The translations under genes and the position numbers were made by a program. The notes below the pieces were generated by a model, which searched no databases, had not been told where the DNA came from, and worked only from the letters and a program-made list of their open reading frames with translations. DNA of 64,000 nt from Colius striatus (lineage: Eukaryota; Chordata; Aves; Coliiformes; Coliidae), in NCBI RefSeq assembly GCF_028858725.1, contig NC_084763.1:22129501-22193500 (forward strand), in the 5' to 3' direction. Below, one piece after another: positions 28,801 through 36,500 of this stretch. Every line of letters starts with the position of its first letter. The stretch's first letter is position 1.

Positions 28801-29621
28801 CAAGTTTCCAAACTGTTTCAACAAACCACAGAGAGGTTTGCGCTGGGCAAAATGTCATCCAGGCATCCCAAATTACAAGCCTCCCCCAGCTCTAACTCAT
28901 CCTGTAGTGGATATCCCAGAGTAACCTGAGTGGCAACCGGACCTTCCTTACCTCTGCTGCGTTTCTGACCACATCACCTTTAACCTCAGCTGAGCAAACC
29001 CTAGCTGCTTCCAGTCTGCTACAGAAATCAAGTGACCCATAGGATGGGAATACCCGAAAACACAAATCAGGGCCTAGCACTAGCAAGATAATTTTTTTCC
29101 CCCCATTTTTGCATGCATTTTCATCAAAATCCCCCGAGGGCTGACATTTTTTCTTCCCGGCTCTGGGATTCCCCTGACTTCCTGGAGCAACTCAACACAA
29201 GCAATAGAAGTTTCACAGGCGTGTACAGAAAGGGGAAGTTCATGGGCAAATATGACCTAATGCATCTCAAATAACCCCAACCCGCCACCTCAGGGAGGGC
29301 AAGGGATGCGCCAGACGAGCACTGGCTCCCTCGAGTGGGTTAAACGCCTCCTCCAGCGCTGGACGGTGACAATGTAGCAGTGCTGTCGGCAAAGCAGGAT
29401 GAGCCGGAGCTGGTCCCCTGCATGGCAGGGTCAGCGGGCTGCGCTGATCCGAAGCCAGCAAACACCTACACAACTATACCTACATCTACTCGTGCAGATC
29501 TAAATCTATAAGGAGACGACGGCAGCCGCCCCGCTGGGGAAGCCCGCCGCGCGCGGAGGCTGAGCGCTGGCAGCAACTCACCACTCAGGTAGTTGGTCCA
29601 CTTGTACAGCACCCCCTCCAT
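4667..29621 (-). CDS. PLEKHA8: PLEKHA8 (FAPP2), complete 14-exon coding region
   Basis: Encodes a Golgi lipid-transfer protein. In the known family an N-terminal PH domain binds PtdIns4P and Arf1 at the trans-Golgi, and a C-terminal GLTP domain moves glucosylceramide. Fourteen coding exons on the minus strand (29582-29621, 19230-19346, 18807-18962, 16747-16871, 15700-15858, 14782-14822, 13926-14083, 11268-11427, 10794-10879, 10085-10143, 8717-8847, 8168-8238, 6027-6088, 4667-4864) sum to 1563 bp, or 520 codons plus TGA. All splice phases agree. Human PLEKHA8 is about 519 residues. The PH domain is roughly residues 1-95, with Arg18 in the PtdIns4P site. The linker is about 96-315 and the GLTP fold about 316-520. 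Expected glycolipid headgroup residues are present: Asp361, Asn365, Trp408, His446. The start ATG (29619-29621) has a strong Kozak context, GCCGCCATGG. It is head-to-head with FKBP14. The one oddity is a GC donor in intron 3. Identity rests on recalled homologues and is very secure. Confidence 0.96.
4995..5229 (+). mobile_element. CR1 LINE 3' fragment
   Basis: A truncated CR1 3' end in plus orientation, in the last PLEKHA8 intron. It shows CCCAGGCTGCCCAGGGAAGT, then GATCTTAAGGTCTTTTCCAACC, and ends GATTCTATG. It is diverged from the CR1 copies at 35715 and 60801, so probably older. Confidence 0.88.
6027..6088 (-). CDS. PLEKHA8: PLEKHA8 coding exon 13 (GLTP core)
   Basis: Encodes [19 protein letters not shown], residues 435-455. 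His446 is the predicted headgroup histidine. Acceptor CTTTCAG, donor GTAAGT. Length is 62 bp. Confidence 0.96.
8168..8238 (-). CDS. PLEKHA8: PLEKHA8 coding exon 12 (GLTP core)
   Basis: Encodes [20 protein letters not shown], residues 411-435, with acceptor TGGCAG and donor GTAAGT. Length is 71 bp. Confidence 0.95.
8717..8847 (-). CDS. PLEKHA8: PLEKHA8 coding exon 11 (GLTP core)
   Basis: Encodes residues 368-411, with LQKIVLHEV and ATEALLWLK. Trp408 corresponds to the stacking tryptophan (Trp407 in human) on which glycolipid binding depends. Donor GTAATG. Length is 131 bp. Confidence 0.96.
10085..10143 (-). CDS. PLEKHA8: PLEKHA8 coding exon 10 (GLTP headgroup site)
   Basis: Encodes residues 348-367, with [19 protein letters not shown]. 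Asp361 and Asn365 are the predicted sugar-headgroup contacts. Acceptor TTCCTAG, donor GTAACA. Length is 59 bp. Confidence 0.95.
10794..10879 (-). CDS. PLEKHA8: PLEKHA8 coding exon 9 (GLTP domain start)
   Basis: Encodes residues 319-348, including [11 protein letters not shown] and the [13 protein letters not shown] helix that opens the GLTP fold. Donor GTAAGC. Length is 86 bp. Confidence 0.94.
11268..11427 (-). CDS. PLEKHA8: PLEKHA8 coding exon 8 (linker)
   Basis: Encodes residues 266-319, poorly conserved until [10 protein letters not shown], which matches the mammalian TFFSTMN segment. The acceptor is AAATGCAAG, the only placement that joins exon 7 in phase. Donor GTATTA. Length is 160 bp. 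Confidence 0.9.
13926..14083 (-). CDS. PLEKHA8: PLEKHA8 coding exon 7 (acidic linker)
   Basis: Starts [11 protein letters not shown], as in mammals, then diverges into an acidic, probably disordered stretch up to residue 266. Acceptor CTTCAG, donor GTAAAT. Length is 158 bp. Confidence 0.93.
14782..14822 (-). CDS. PLEKHA8: PLEKHA8 coding exon 6 (41-bp microexon)
   Basis: This small exon has no ORF long enough to stand out. It was found by phase and by similarity of [13 protein letters not shown] to the human MKHPII...SLER segment. Acceptor TTATCTTACAG, donor GTATAA. Its 41 bp carry 13 codons plus two bases of Arg213, so skipping it would shift the frame. Confidence 0.88.
15700..15858 (-). CDS. 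PLEKHA8: PLEKHA8 coding exon 5 (linker)
   Basis: Encodes residues 147-199 with [20 protein letters not shown], a helical linker segment followed by the proline-rich TPPGSP motif. It is bounded by codon-edge junctions (phase 0 at both ends). Length is 159 bp. Confidence 0.94.
16747..16871 (-). CDS. PLEKHA8: PLEKHA8 coding exon 4 (linker)
   Basis: Encodes residues 105-146, including the conserved stretch [18 protein letters not shown]. This is the predicted helical segment just after the PH domain. Acceptor CTTTTAG, donor GTAGAG. Length is 125 bp. Confidence 0.93.
17316..17755 (-). mobile_element. CR1 LINE 3' fragment
   Basis: A reverse-oriented CR1 3' end in PLEKHA8 intron 3. It begins AATCACAGAACAGTTGAGG followed by TTGGAAGGGACTTGTAGAGA. 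Further along it has the TTTGCTGAGAAGAGTCTGGCTC and CCTTCGCTGGACTC blocks of the CR1 3' region. Moderately diverged, about 440 bp. Confidence 0.88.
18801..18806 (-). other. PLEKHA8: non-canonical GC splice donor, PLEKHA8 intron 3
   Basis: Reads AAAAAG|GCAAGA on the minus strand. Apart from the C it is a strong donor, which is typical of GC-AG introns. The matching acceptor, CTTTTAG, lies just upstream of the exon ending at 16871. Confidence 0.85.
18807..18962 (-). CDS. PLEKHA8: PLEKHA8 coding exon 3 (PH domain end), GC donor
   Basis: Encodes residues 53-105, including [19 protein letters not shown] and the PH-domain C-terminal helix with [10 protein letters not shown]. The exon ends ...GAAAAAG, followed by GCAAGA rather than GT. 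No GT lies within reach that would keep the frame. Joining G to the next exon's AG restores Glu105. Confidence 0.94.
18963..29581 (-). other. PLEKHA8: PLEKHA8 introns 1 and 2
   Basis: Intron 2 (18963-19229) is short at 267 bp. Intron 1 (19347-29581) is 10.2 kb. Despite many short ORFs I found no exon with splice context or family resemblance and no clear CR1 here. The 5' end of intron 1, up to about 29280, runs into the CpG island. Confidence 0.8.
19230..19346 (-). CDS. PLEKHA8: PLEKHA8 coding exon 2 (PH domain)
   Basis: Encodes residues 14-53, starting [11 protein letters not shown] after the split glycine codon, with Arg18. The acceptor is a T-rich tract ending CAG and the donor is GTAACT. 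Length is 117 bp. Confidence 0.95.
29582..29621 (-). CDS. PLEKHA8: PLEKHA8 coding exon 1
   Basis: Begins [13 protein letters not shown], the start of the PH domain, and ends in phase 1 (one base of Gly14) at the donor GTGAG. It sits inside the shared CpG island. Confidence 0.95.
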
Positions 29622-30113
29622 GGCGGCCGGCGCCCGCCCCCATGCAGCGCGGCCGGCCCCGGCGCACTCACGCCGCCCGCCGCGCCCCGCGCCCCGCCGC
29701 GCCGCCGCCGCCCAGGGCCATGGCGGGGCGCCGCCCGCCGCGCCGCGCCGCGCCGCCCTGCCCGGCCCGGCCCGGCCCCCGCCGCCGCGCCTGCCCACCG
29801 CCCCCACGCTCCTAGCGCACAAGGCGCCGCTGCCGCGCACACACACAACGAATCCGCAGCGCTACGGCAGCGCAAACAGCTTTGGGAATCGGAGGCCGCG
29901 TGACTGGCAGCGGGGAGCGGAGGAGAGGAGGGCGGGCGCAGAACGCCCCGAGCAGGTGGCTTCCGCAGCCAATCGGCCGGCGCTATTGTGCGAGCGCTCT
30001 CACGCTGGCTAACGTTCGCTTCCTGGAGCGCCGAAGCCCGCCCGCCCCCTGCGCTCAACGCTCCTCCCGCGGAACTCTGCTGCCGATTGGGCAAGCTGAG
30101 GGACGGACAGGGG

Positions 30114-30124
30114 CGTGGCCCAAT
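30114..30124 (-). promoter_or_regulatory. ERSE-II element (ATTGG-N-CCACG)
   Basis: The plus strand reads CGTGGCCCAAT, the exact reverse complement of the ERSE-II consensus ATTGG-N-CCACG. ATF6 or XBP1, together with NF-Y, use this element in the unfolded protein response. It lies 186 bp before the FKBP14 start codon. An ER-resident folding enzyme is a sensible target. The match is seen directly; the function is inferred. Confidence 0.55.
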
Positions 30125-30278
30125 GCGCGACCGCTTCTTCTGGGCACAGGCTCGGGCGAGCTAATCGCAGGGCGGCCCGTCGGGAGCCGGGAACTGCCGG
30201 CCGTGAGGGTCGTTGCCACGTCTGCGGGGCCGGTGAAAGGCGAGGCGCGCCGCCTGGCTCGTGGGCGAGGGGTGCGGG

Positions 30279-30296
30279 ATGGCTGCGGGGCACTGA
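30279..30296 (+). other. short upstream ORF before FKBP14
   Basis: ATG GCT GCG GGG CAC TGA, a five-codon ORF ending 13 bp before the FKBP14 start codon. It matters only if the transcript starts upstream of 30279, which is not known. Confidence 0.35.
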
Positions 30297-30309
30297 CTGC
30301 GGGGCGGCG

Positions 30310-30506
30310 ATGGCGGCGGCGCTGCGGGCCGCCTTGCTGGCGGCGGCGCTGGGCTGCGCGGCCGCGGCGCTCATCCCCGCGGCCGACGTGAAGGTGGAGG
30401 TGCTGCAGAAGCCGTTCCTCTGCCACCGGAGGACTAAGTGGGGGGACATGATGCTGGTTCACTACGAGGGCTACTTGGAGAGGGATGGCTCCCTGTTTCA
30501 CTCCAC
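30310..30506 (+). CDS. FKBP14: FKBP14 coding exon 1
   Basis: Encodes the signal peptide and the first FKBP strands (VEVLQKPFLCHRRTKWGDM, LVHYEGYLERDGSLFHS), residues 1-65 plus two bases of Thr66. Donor GTGAGT. Confidence 0.96.
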
Positions 30507-33500
30507 GTGAGTAGCTCACCCGGGCGGCCTGCCTTCGAGCGGGCTGGTGGGTGTTTTAATGTCAGGGATCTCTTCTGGCAGTGCTTTCCTGAACCCGCAC
30601 CGCTCGCAGCGGCCCGCAGTCTTATCTGCGAAGTAGCTCCGTTAGAGTTGTTTTGGGGAGAGCAGATGTTGGTTTAAGGTTTTAATTTATGTTCTTACAG
30701 TTATCCTTGCATTTATCTGTGTGCAAAGAGACAAAAGCAATGTGTGTGTGCACAGAACACGCCGTAAGTTTTATTTGTTATCGAATTGAAATAGCTAGAA
30801 TTAAAATAGACCCGTTCTAATGACATCTCTTTTCAGAAAGTTCAGGGAGAACTGTCTCACAATGTTTTCCTTTTCTGATTGCCCTGTGGAGAGTAGAAGC
30901 ATGCAGTATTTGCTTAGCGATGGGGACGTTTCACAATTCAGATGCGGGTTTTGATGGATTGGTAGCTTAATAAGTCTGCTAAGCAGGAGTTTGTCCAGTT
31001 TCTAAACCAAACTTCTATGGGAAAAGTCGGCCTCTAATTTTTCTTTAAAAAAAGTTACCTATATTTTTCAGTTGCTGGCAGCACAATGCCAGCTTTTCAT
31101 TACTGAAACAGCATAGTGTTCACCTTCCTCCCACCAGAGAAACCAACATACCAGAGCTACAGTAATGCAAGTAGGAGGAAGAGCCAGAAATTCGAAGGAA
31201 TCTTGCTAAGAGCCCACAACGACTTGCTAATGTTGCCTTTTCTGTAAAACATCAACGAACTGTTAATAGCTGGAGATAGCAAAATGATCAAGTACCTGTA
31301 GGCTATGTGTGAAGTCTGCTTTTTGTGGAATATATTTTAAAAAAAGATAATGTTTTGCATGTTTATGCTTTTGTAAACGACTTAAAGTTAAATCTCTCTA
31401 ACTTTCTCTTGTAGTTAACCTGCCTTTCTAAAAGAAGTTCTCTTAAGTTTGTGGTGCTGACTAACTTCTGTAAGTGCTCTCTTTTCTTGTTAAGCACTTT
31501 TCCTGCATGACTAGTAAATAGAACTTTTAAAATTCTGTCTGTCAGTAGAGTGAAAGTAGTCCTGGGGTACCACCTGGTGAAATTGGAAAAGAGGCTCGTC
31601 TGCCTGTTTTAAACTTGAACGTTTTGCATGCCTGTGTTTCTATTTTTTGAGACTATCTCTTGTGTAGTTTTGTTTTGGTTTGTTTTTTTCCTAATAGCTA
31701 TTTCGGAAGAAGTGTGGATGATTCTTTTAAGCATGTTATAAGGTGTATTGTAATCATGACCAAGTTGGTTTTTGATTTGCAATTTACCAAAGAATATGCA
31801 GGGCCTTGAATGTATGTTTTTAAATAAAAATACTTTTCTAGTCTGAGCAGTTTCAAAGTAGAAACAGGTCATCAAGGAAAGAAGGTGGAAATCCAAGTTG
31901 CTCAGTGATGACATAAACACACCATGTAGGAGTTTCATTTCTTTCCACTTCTTAAGGAACCTTCTTGTACAAGGCATAAATCTTAAATAAGACTTTAAAA
32001 GCTTATATCTTTCACTTAAGCAATGCCAAGGTGTCAAATAATTGTGTGGTTTTAATTATGTATTGATGCTGTGAGTGTATTTTGTCTGCTTCATGCCGTC
32101 TATGGAACTTGCTGTCTAAAGCCGAAGTTGTTTATTCTGTTCTTTTTCCAGTCACAAGCATAACAATGGTCAACCTATGTGGTTTACACTTGGCATAAGG
32201 GAAGCTATCAAAGGCTGGGACAAAGGTCTGAAGGACATGTGTGTGGGAGAGAAGCGGAAGTTAACTATTCCACCAGCCCTTGCTTATGGAAAAGAAGGGA
32301 AAGGTAAAACACCTGAAGTCCATTCCTTTAAGTTAATTGTTTTTAATATCACTATTTTACTGTCATTCTTGGCCTGAGAGGTTAGAAAGCTTTAAAGCCT
32401 CCCAGGCTGATTCCATTAAATAAAAAAAATTGATGGAGTCAGGTGCTGTTTCTCTACAACTTTTGTTTTCTGCAGAAATAACCGTTGAGTACCTGATGAA
32501 TGCAGGAAAGAATAGGAATTGATGGTAGCTGCTTTGCTGTATGTTCCAAGTGTCTTTTTTGTTAGTGCTATGTTCAACAGTGCCCAGCCTTTTTTTTTTT
32601 CCCCTTTCCTTGCCTTTTTTACTTCTTTTTGCAGTCAATCTGGAGATGGTTGCTTGGGTAACAGTTGGCTTTTTGGCTGCAGCATCTGTGTTTGTGGTAA
32701 TACTTCATGAATATGCATGTGCAAGCCTCACTCTTGCTTGCAGGTTTCTTTTAGAACCCTAATAAATTCTCTTATAATCTAAGAGAACCTCTGAGATTTT
32801 GAAACGTCACCACTGATTTCTCCATATAGGGACACTTAATTTTTTTTTTGCTCTCTTAGCAATTTTTGGCTTGGGCAGTGGTCCCCATTAGCCACATTAA
32901 GATATGCAAGTAAATGGTCTTGTCATGTTGGTGTCTGCTGAAAATGTATTGAATGATGTACAGCTGGATAACAGCATTATAGTGCTTTGTCAACCTGTCT
33001 ACTACTGGGGGTAGTTTGGGGTTCTCTTTTACAAACACTTCTAGATTTCTGTTTTAATGGGATGGACAGACCTGGAATTTGCATTAAAATGAGTGACATC
33101 AGGAAGGTTACTTTTTCTACTTTATAGAGTTTTAGTTAACTATCAAAACAAAATATTCCTAATAATTGCTCAAAAAAAGTTATTCAAATGACCTAAGGTA
33201 ATGCAACGTTTCAAAGCAGAAAGGATAAATGTCTTGAACATGTAATTCTTCCTGCTACAGTCCTCTTGCATTAATCTGAGGCTGTTTTAGGAATAAGGAG
33301 TGTTTGCATGTCTGTATCTTTGGGCAAGCAGGGCTGAATGTAGGCTACATAGTACTTTATACATACAGCATACTCAATACCTTTCTTTCTTGAAAGTATT
33401 CATTTAAAACATTTTTCTAGAAGCCTTGATTTGAGGTTCAAGAGGTAGATTTAGAAGTAGTCTTGTCAAGAAACTTGTGATGGTAAGTTAGTTGACAGTA

Positions 33501-36500
33501 TGTAGGGCAAAACTTTTTTTCTACCAAAAGATATTAAATGCTGCAGTGCTCACATAGTCATCATAGGTCTAATTGCCTTGATTAGTATGTAAAACACTAC
33601 AGTCATTCTTCAAAGACTTGCAAGCCCCACTTCTGTTTTTAGTGCTGGAAGGTTGAACAAGTAAACATTTACTGCTGTAAAAAATTACTTGCTTTGGGAG
33701 AACTTTGAAGTAGTTGAACATAATTATGTTGCTATTTTCAAATGATGCCCCTGAAGACAAAATTATTCCACTTTATTCGTGCATTCCTCTGAATGCACAT
33801 GATTTCAGGAGTCTCCCACCTTGCTTTCTGTCTGACTTGAATGATGAGTTGGATGCTTTTTTCTGTAACACTCAGAAAAATTATCTACATTTGAAACTGT
33901 AAGCAGGCCACTGTGCCCTGTATTTCTGCACATTTATTCATCCCAGAAATCTACAAGCCTGTTTATTGCTGCAGCTCAGGGTGTATTTAACAGTGTAGCT
34001 CCAGAATAGTAGGTATGGATTAGTTTGTTTCCCCATCTTCTCAAGGCACAGGAATCATGCATCAGCCTTAGCTGTAGCGGCCACCTGGTTGCTGTACACT
34101 CTTCTCCGGTTTTCAACTTCACTTGTGTCTGGCCATGAAAAAGATTCGAGAACGTTTTCTGAAACCTGTGATGATGATTACTGAATATGAGCTCACATCA
34201 TCATGTACTAGTCTCTAACAAAACTAGTTATATGTGTACTGTAAGGGCTGCTCGGCGTCCAGGCTAGAGTCTGAAATGGCTATTACAGTTACAAATACTT
34301 ATCCTACAAGTCCAAACTGCAGGATGCTTTGAAAGTAGTGGGATTACCAGAACATTGCTCTGGTACATGTGGCTTTTGTACTGTACTGAATATATAGTTG
34401 TTTTTAACTTTTCTCCATGTTTACCATTTTGGGCAGGAAAAATTCCACCTGAGAGCACATTGATTTTCAACATTGACCTGCTAGAAATTAGGAATGGACC
34501 AAGGTCTCATGAGTCATTCCAAGAGATGGATCTTAACGATGACTGGAAACTCTCCAAGCAAGAGGTGTGTGGGTTACGGTTCTTGTGAGCAAACCTAACA
34601 GGATGGAATAGTGGAAGGGGAATAATAAGCTTCACTTTGTCCTGTTAGGGAAGTATCTAAACATAAGTTAGATTTTAGTACTAAGTTAGATTTTGTACTG
34701 TGTACAGAGCAACTCTGCAAGCAGCATACACAGTACTTAAGAGTGCTTAAGGCAGTTCTGCAGGGGGATTGGACTAGATGATCTCTAAAGGTCCCTTAAA
34801 ATCCTGCCATTCTATGATTCTATGATGCACAGTATAGTTAACTACAACTAAGAAATTATTAGTGTAGCTGCTGAGCTGATATGCTTATCAATGGTAAGAT
34901 GCCCAAAAAGTCATAGCTGGCCAGATGTTCATTAATCATATGGTGAAGGGTGGGTCTCCATTCTTCCCTGGAGATAACATTCAATGTTTCTGCTTTCCTG
35001 TTCTCTGCTCTTTTTTTTTTGCCTTTGGTGTTTTGTATCTTTTTGTGTTGATATCTTTTCCTGCTGAGTGCTCTGATTCCTGGCTCAACAATTAAGCTTC
35101 TGCCTGTCTTTTCCTTTCTTGCATGGCTTCAGCTTACACACTTTCTTACACCTTAAGAATAGATTTAAAAAAAAAAACCCATAAACCTAAGCCAAGGATG
35201 CACATGTATGCTGCACCATGCTGAGGTGTGGATCCTAGCAGAACTGCCAAACTGGGGTTTCAAAAAGAGCCCCAATACGCAGGGGCATAGGCATGCGACT
35301 CGTACGTGCCCCAAACTTATGAGAGACTTAGTGAAGTAAAACATCTTAGAAATAAAAACAGACTTCAGGGCTTTTTTTTGGAGTTAGCTGCTGATTTATT
35401 AAAACTAGAATTGGAAATTATTCTGCTGTAGGGCAGTTCTATTTCTTAGCATTTACTGTATGAAAGATGTGTATTCAGCATTATTCACCTGTTTGCCTCC
35501 CCTTTTCAGTCTTCTGCTTTTCTAATGTGCAAAAGTCATATATAAGAAGTTAGGATAAACCACTGACTTCTTTGTGATTTTTGGGCTGGTACAATTTGCT
35601 AGAAAAGACTATTCTCTTGTACTGTGTGTCAGTCCAGTGTCTGTGTATTAGAAGTGTAAGCAGTGATCCTAATAAATACCAGAAGGTGAAATGAATAAAG
35701 AAGGATTTGAAAAAAGTTCCATTTAAACATAGGAAAAAACTATTTCACTGTAAGAATGAGGGAGCCCTGCCACAGGCTGCCCAGGGAGGTTGTGGAGTTT
35801 CCTTCCTTGGAGGTCTTTGAGACCTGCCTGGATGCTTTCCTGTGTGGCCTGATCTAGATGAACCTGCTTCTGCAGGGAAGTTGGACCAGATGATCTCTAA
35901 AGGTCCCTTCCAACCCCTACCATTCTATGATTCTATGGCCTATTTATCTTGCTCTTAAGAGTCCACTGTTACAGTTCTTGTGTAACAAGTGGTATCTGTA
36001 ACAAGGTGGGTCTGTTTATATTGATATTCTTGTAGAAGGTTCTGCAATGTAGAACACTTGGCATCTTGCTAGTTAAACTGTAAACTCGGTAAAAATAATC
36101 TGATGTTCAAAACACTGCCCACCATTAGTAACTATCTTAGTGCAAATAACTGTTCTACTAATCTGTTTAAAGGCTACCTTAAATCTTTGTCCTTAAGTTT
36201 TGAGATGCCTACAAGTAAATCTTTATTCATGTAGTTCCCATTAGAGCTGAGACACTCAGATTGTAAATAAATTTCTGTATACGTTTGGGATAGCTGTTTA
36301 CATTACTGGCTTGTCAAAGTACTAGGATATAAAAAAGCTGAGTGTCTGACCAATTGGTAGCTAATAACTTCTGCCTAGCTACTTATTCTTTACTGTATAG
36401 ATATCAGAAGACAGGCTTTCCTGGCACACTTTTCAGTCAGATACCGTAAAGGTATAGCAGCTGATTTTGCTAGATTTACAGTCACTTATATTACTAAAGA

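Larger units (their letters stand above)
29280..30540. promoter_or_regulatory. CpG island, bidirectional PLEKHA8/FKBP14 promoter
   Basis: A strongly GC- and CpG-rich block containing exon 1 of both divergent genes. The start codons are at 29621 (minus) and 30310 (plus). Between them lie three CCAAT boxes (29969-29973 plus, 30086-30090 minus, 30120-30124 plus), GC-box sequence CCGCCCC near 30042, and a GGGGCGTGG KLF-type site near 30110. There is no TATA box, as expected for a housekeeping island promoter. The transcription start sites are not defined. Confidence 0.88.
32304..34436 (+). other. FKBP14: FKBP14 intron 2, with exon-like segments
   Basis: A GT-AG intron of 2133 bp. Near its 5' end it contains two acceptor-like sites in phase with exon 2, at 32476 and 32635. 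The second opens a reading frame with a predicted membrane helix. From about 32770 to 34436 nothing else was recognised. Confidence 0.8.

Noticed and set aside
30207-30230. CCACG at GTTGCCACGTCTG as half of a classic ERSE (CCAAT-N9-CCACG)
   Set aside because: No CCAAT lies at the required nine-base spacing.
29466-30519. Overlapping long frames on both strands around the PLEKHA8/FKBP14 promoter
   Set aside because: GC-driven frames. Only MEGVLYKW... (minus) and the FKBP14 exon (plus) connect to downstream exons in phase.
32177-32377. Exon 2 open frame running through the GTAAAA donor to a stop near 32377
   Set aside because: As the main product it would truncate the FKBP domain. The canonical exon 3 joins in phase and completes the known protein. 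Kept only as a possible read-through isoform.
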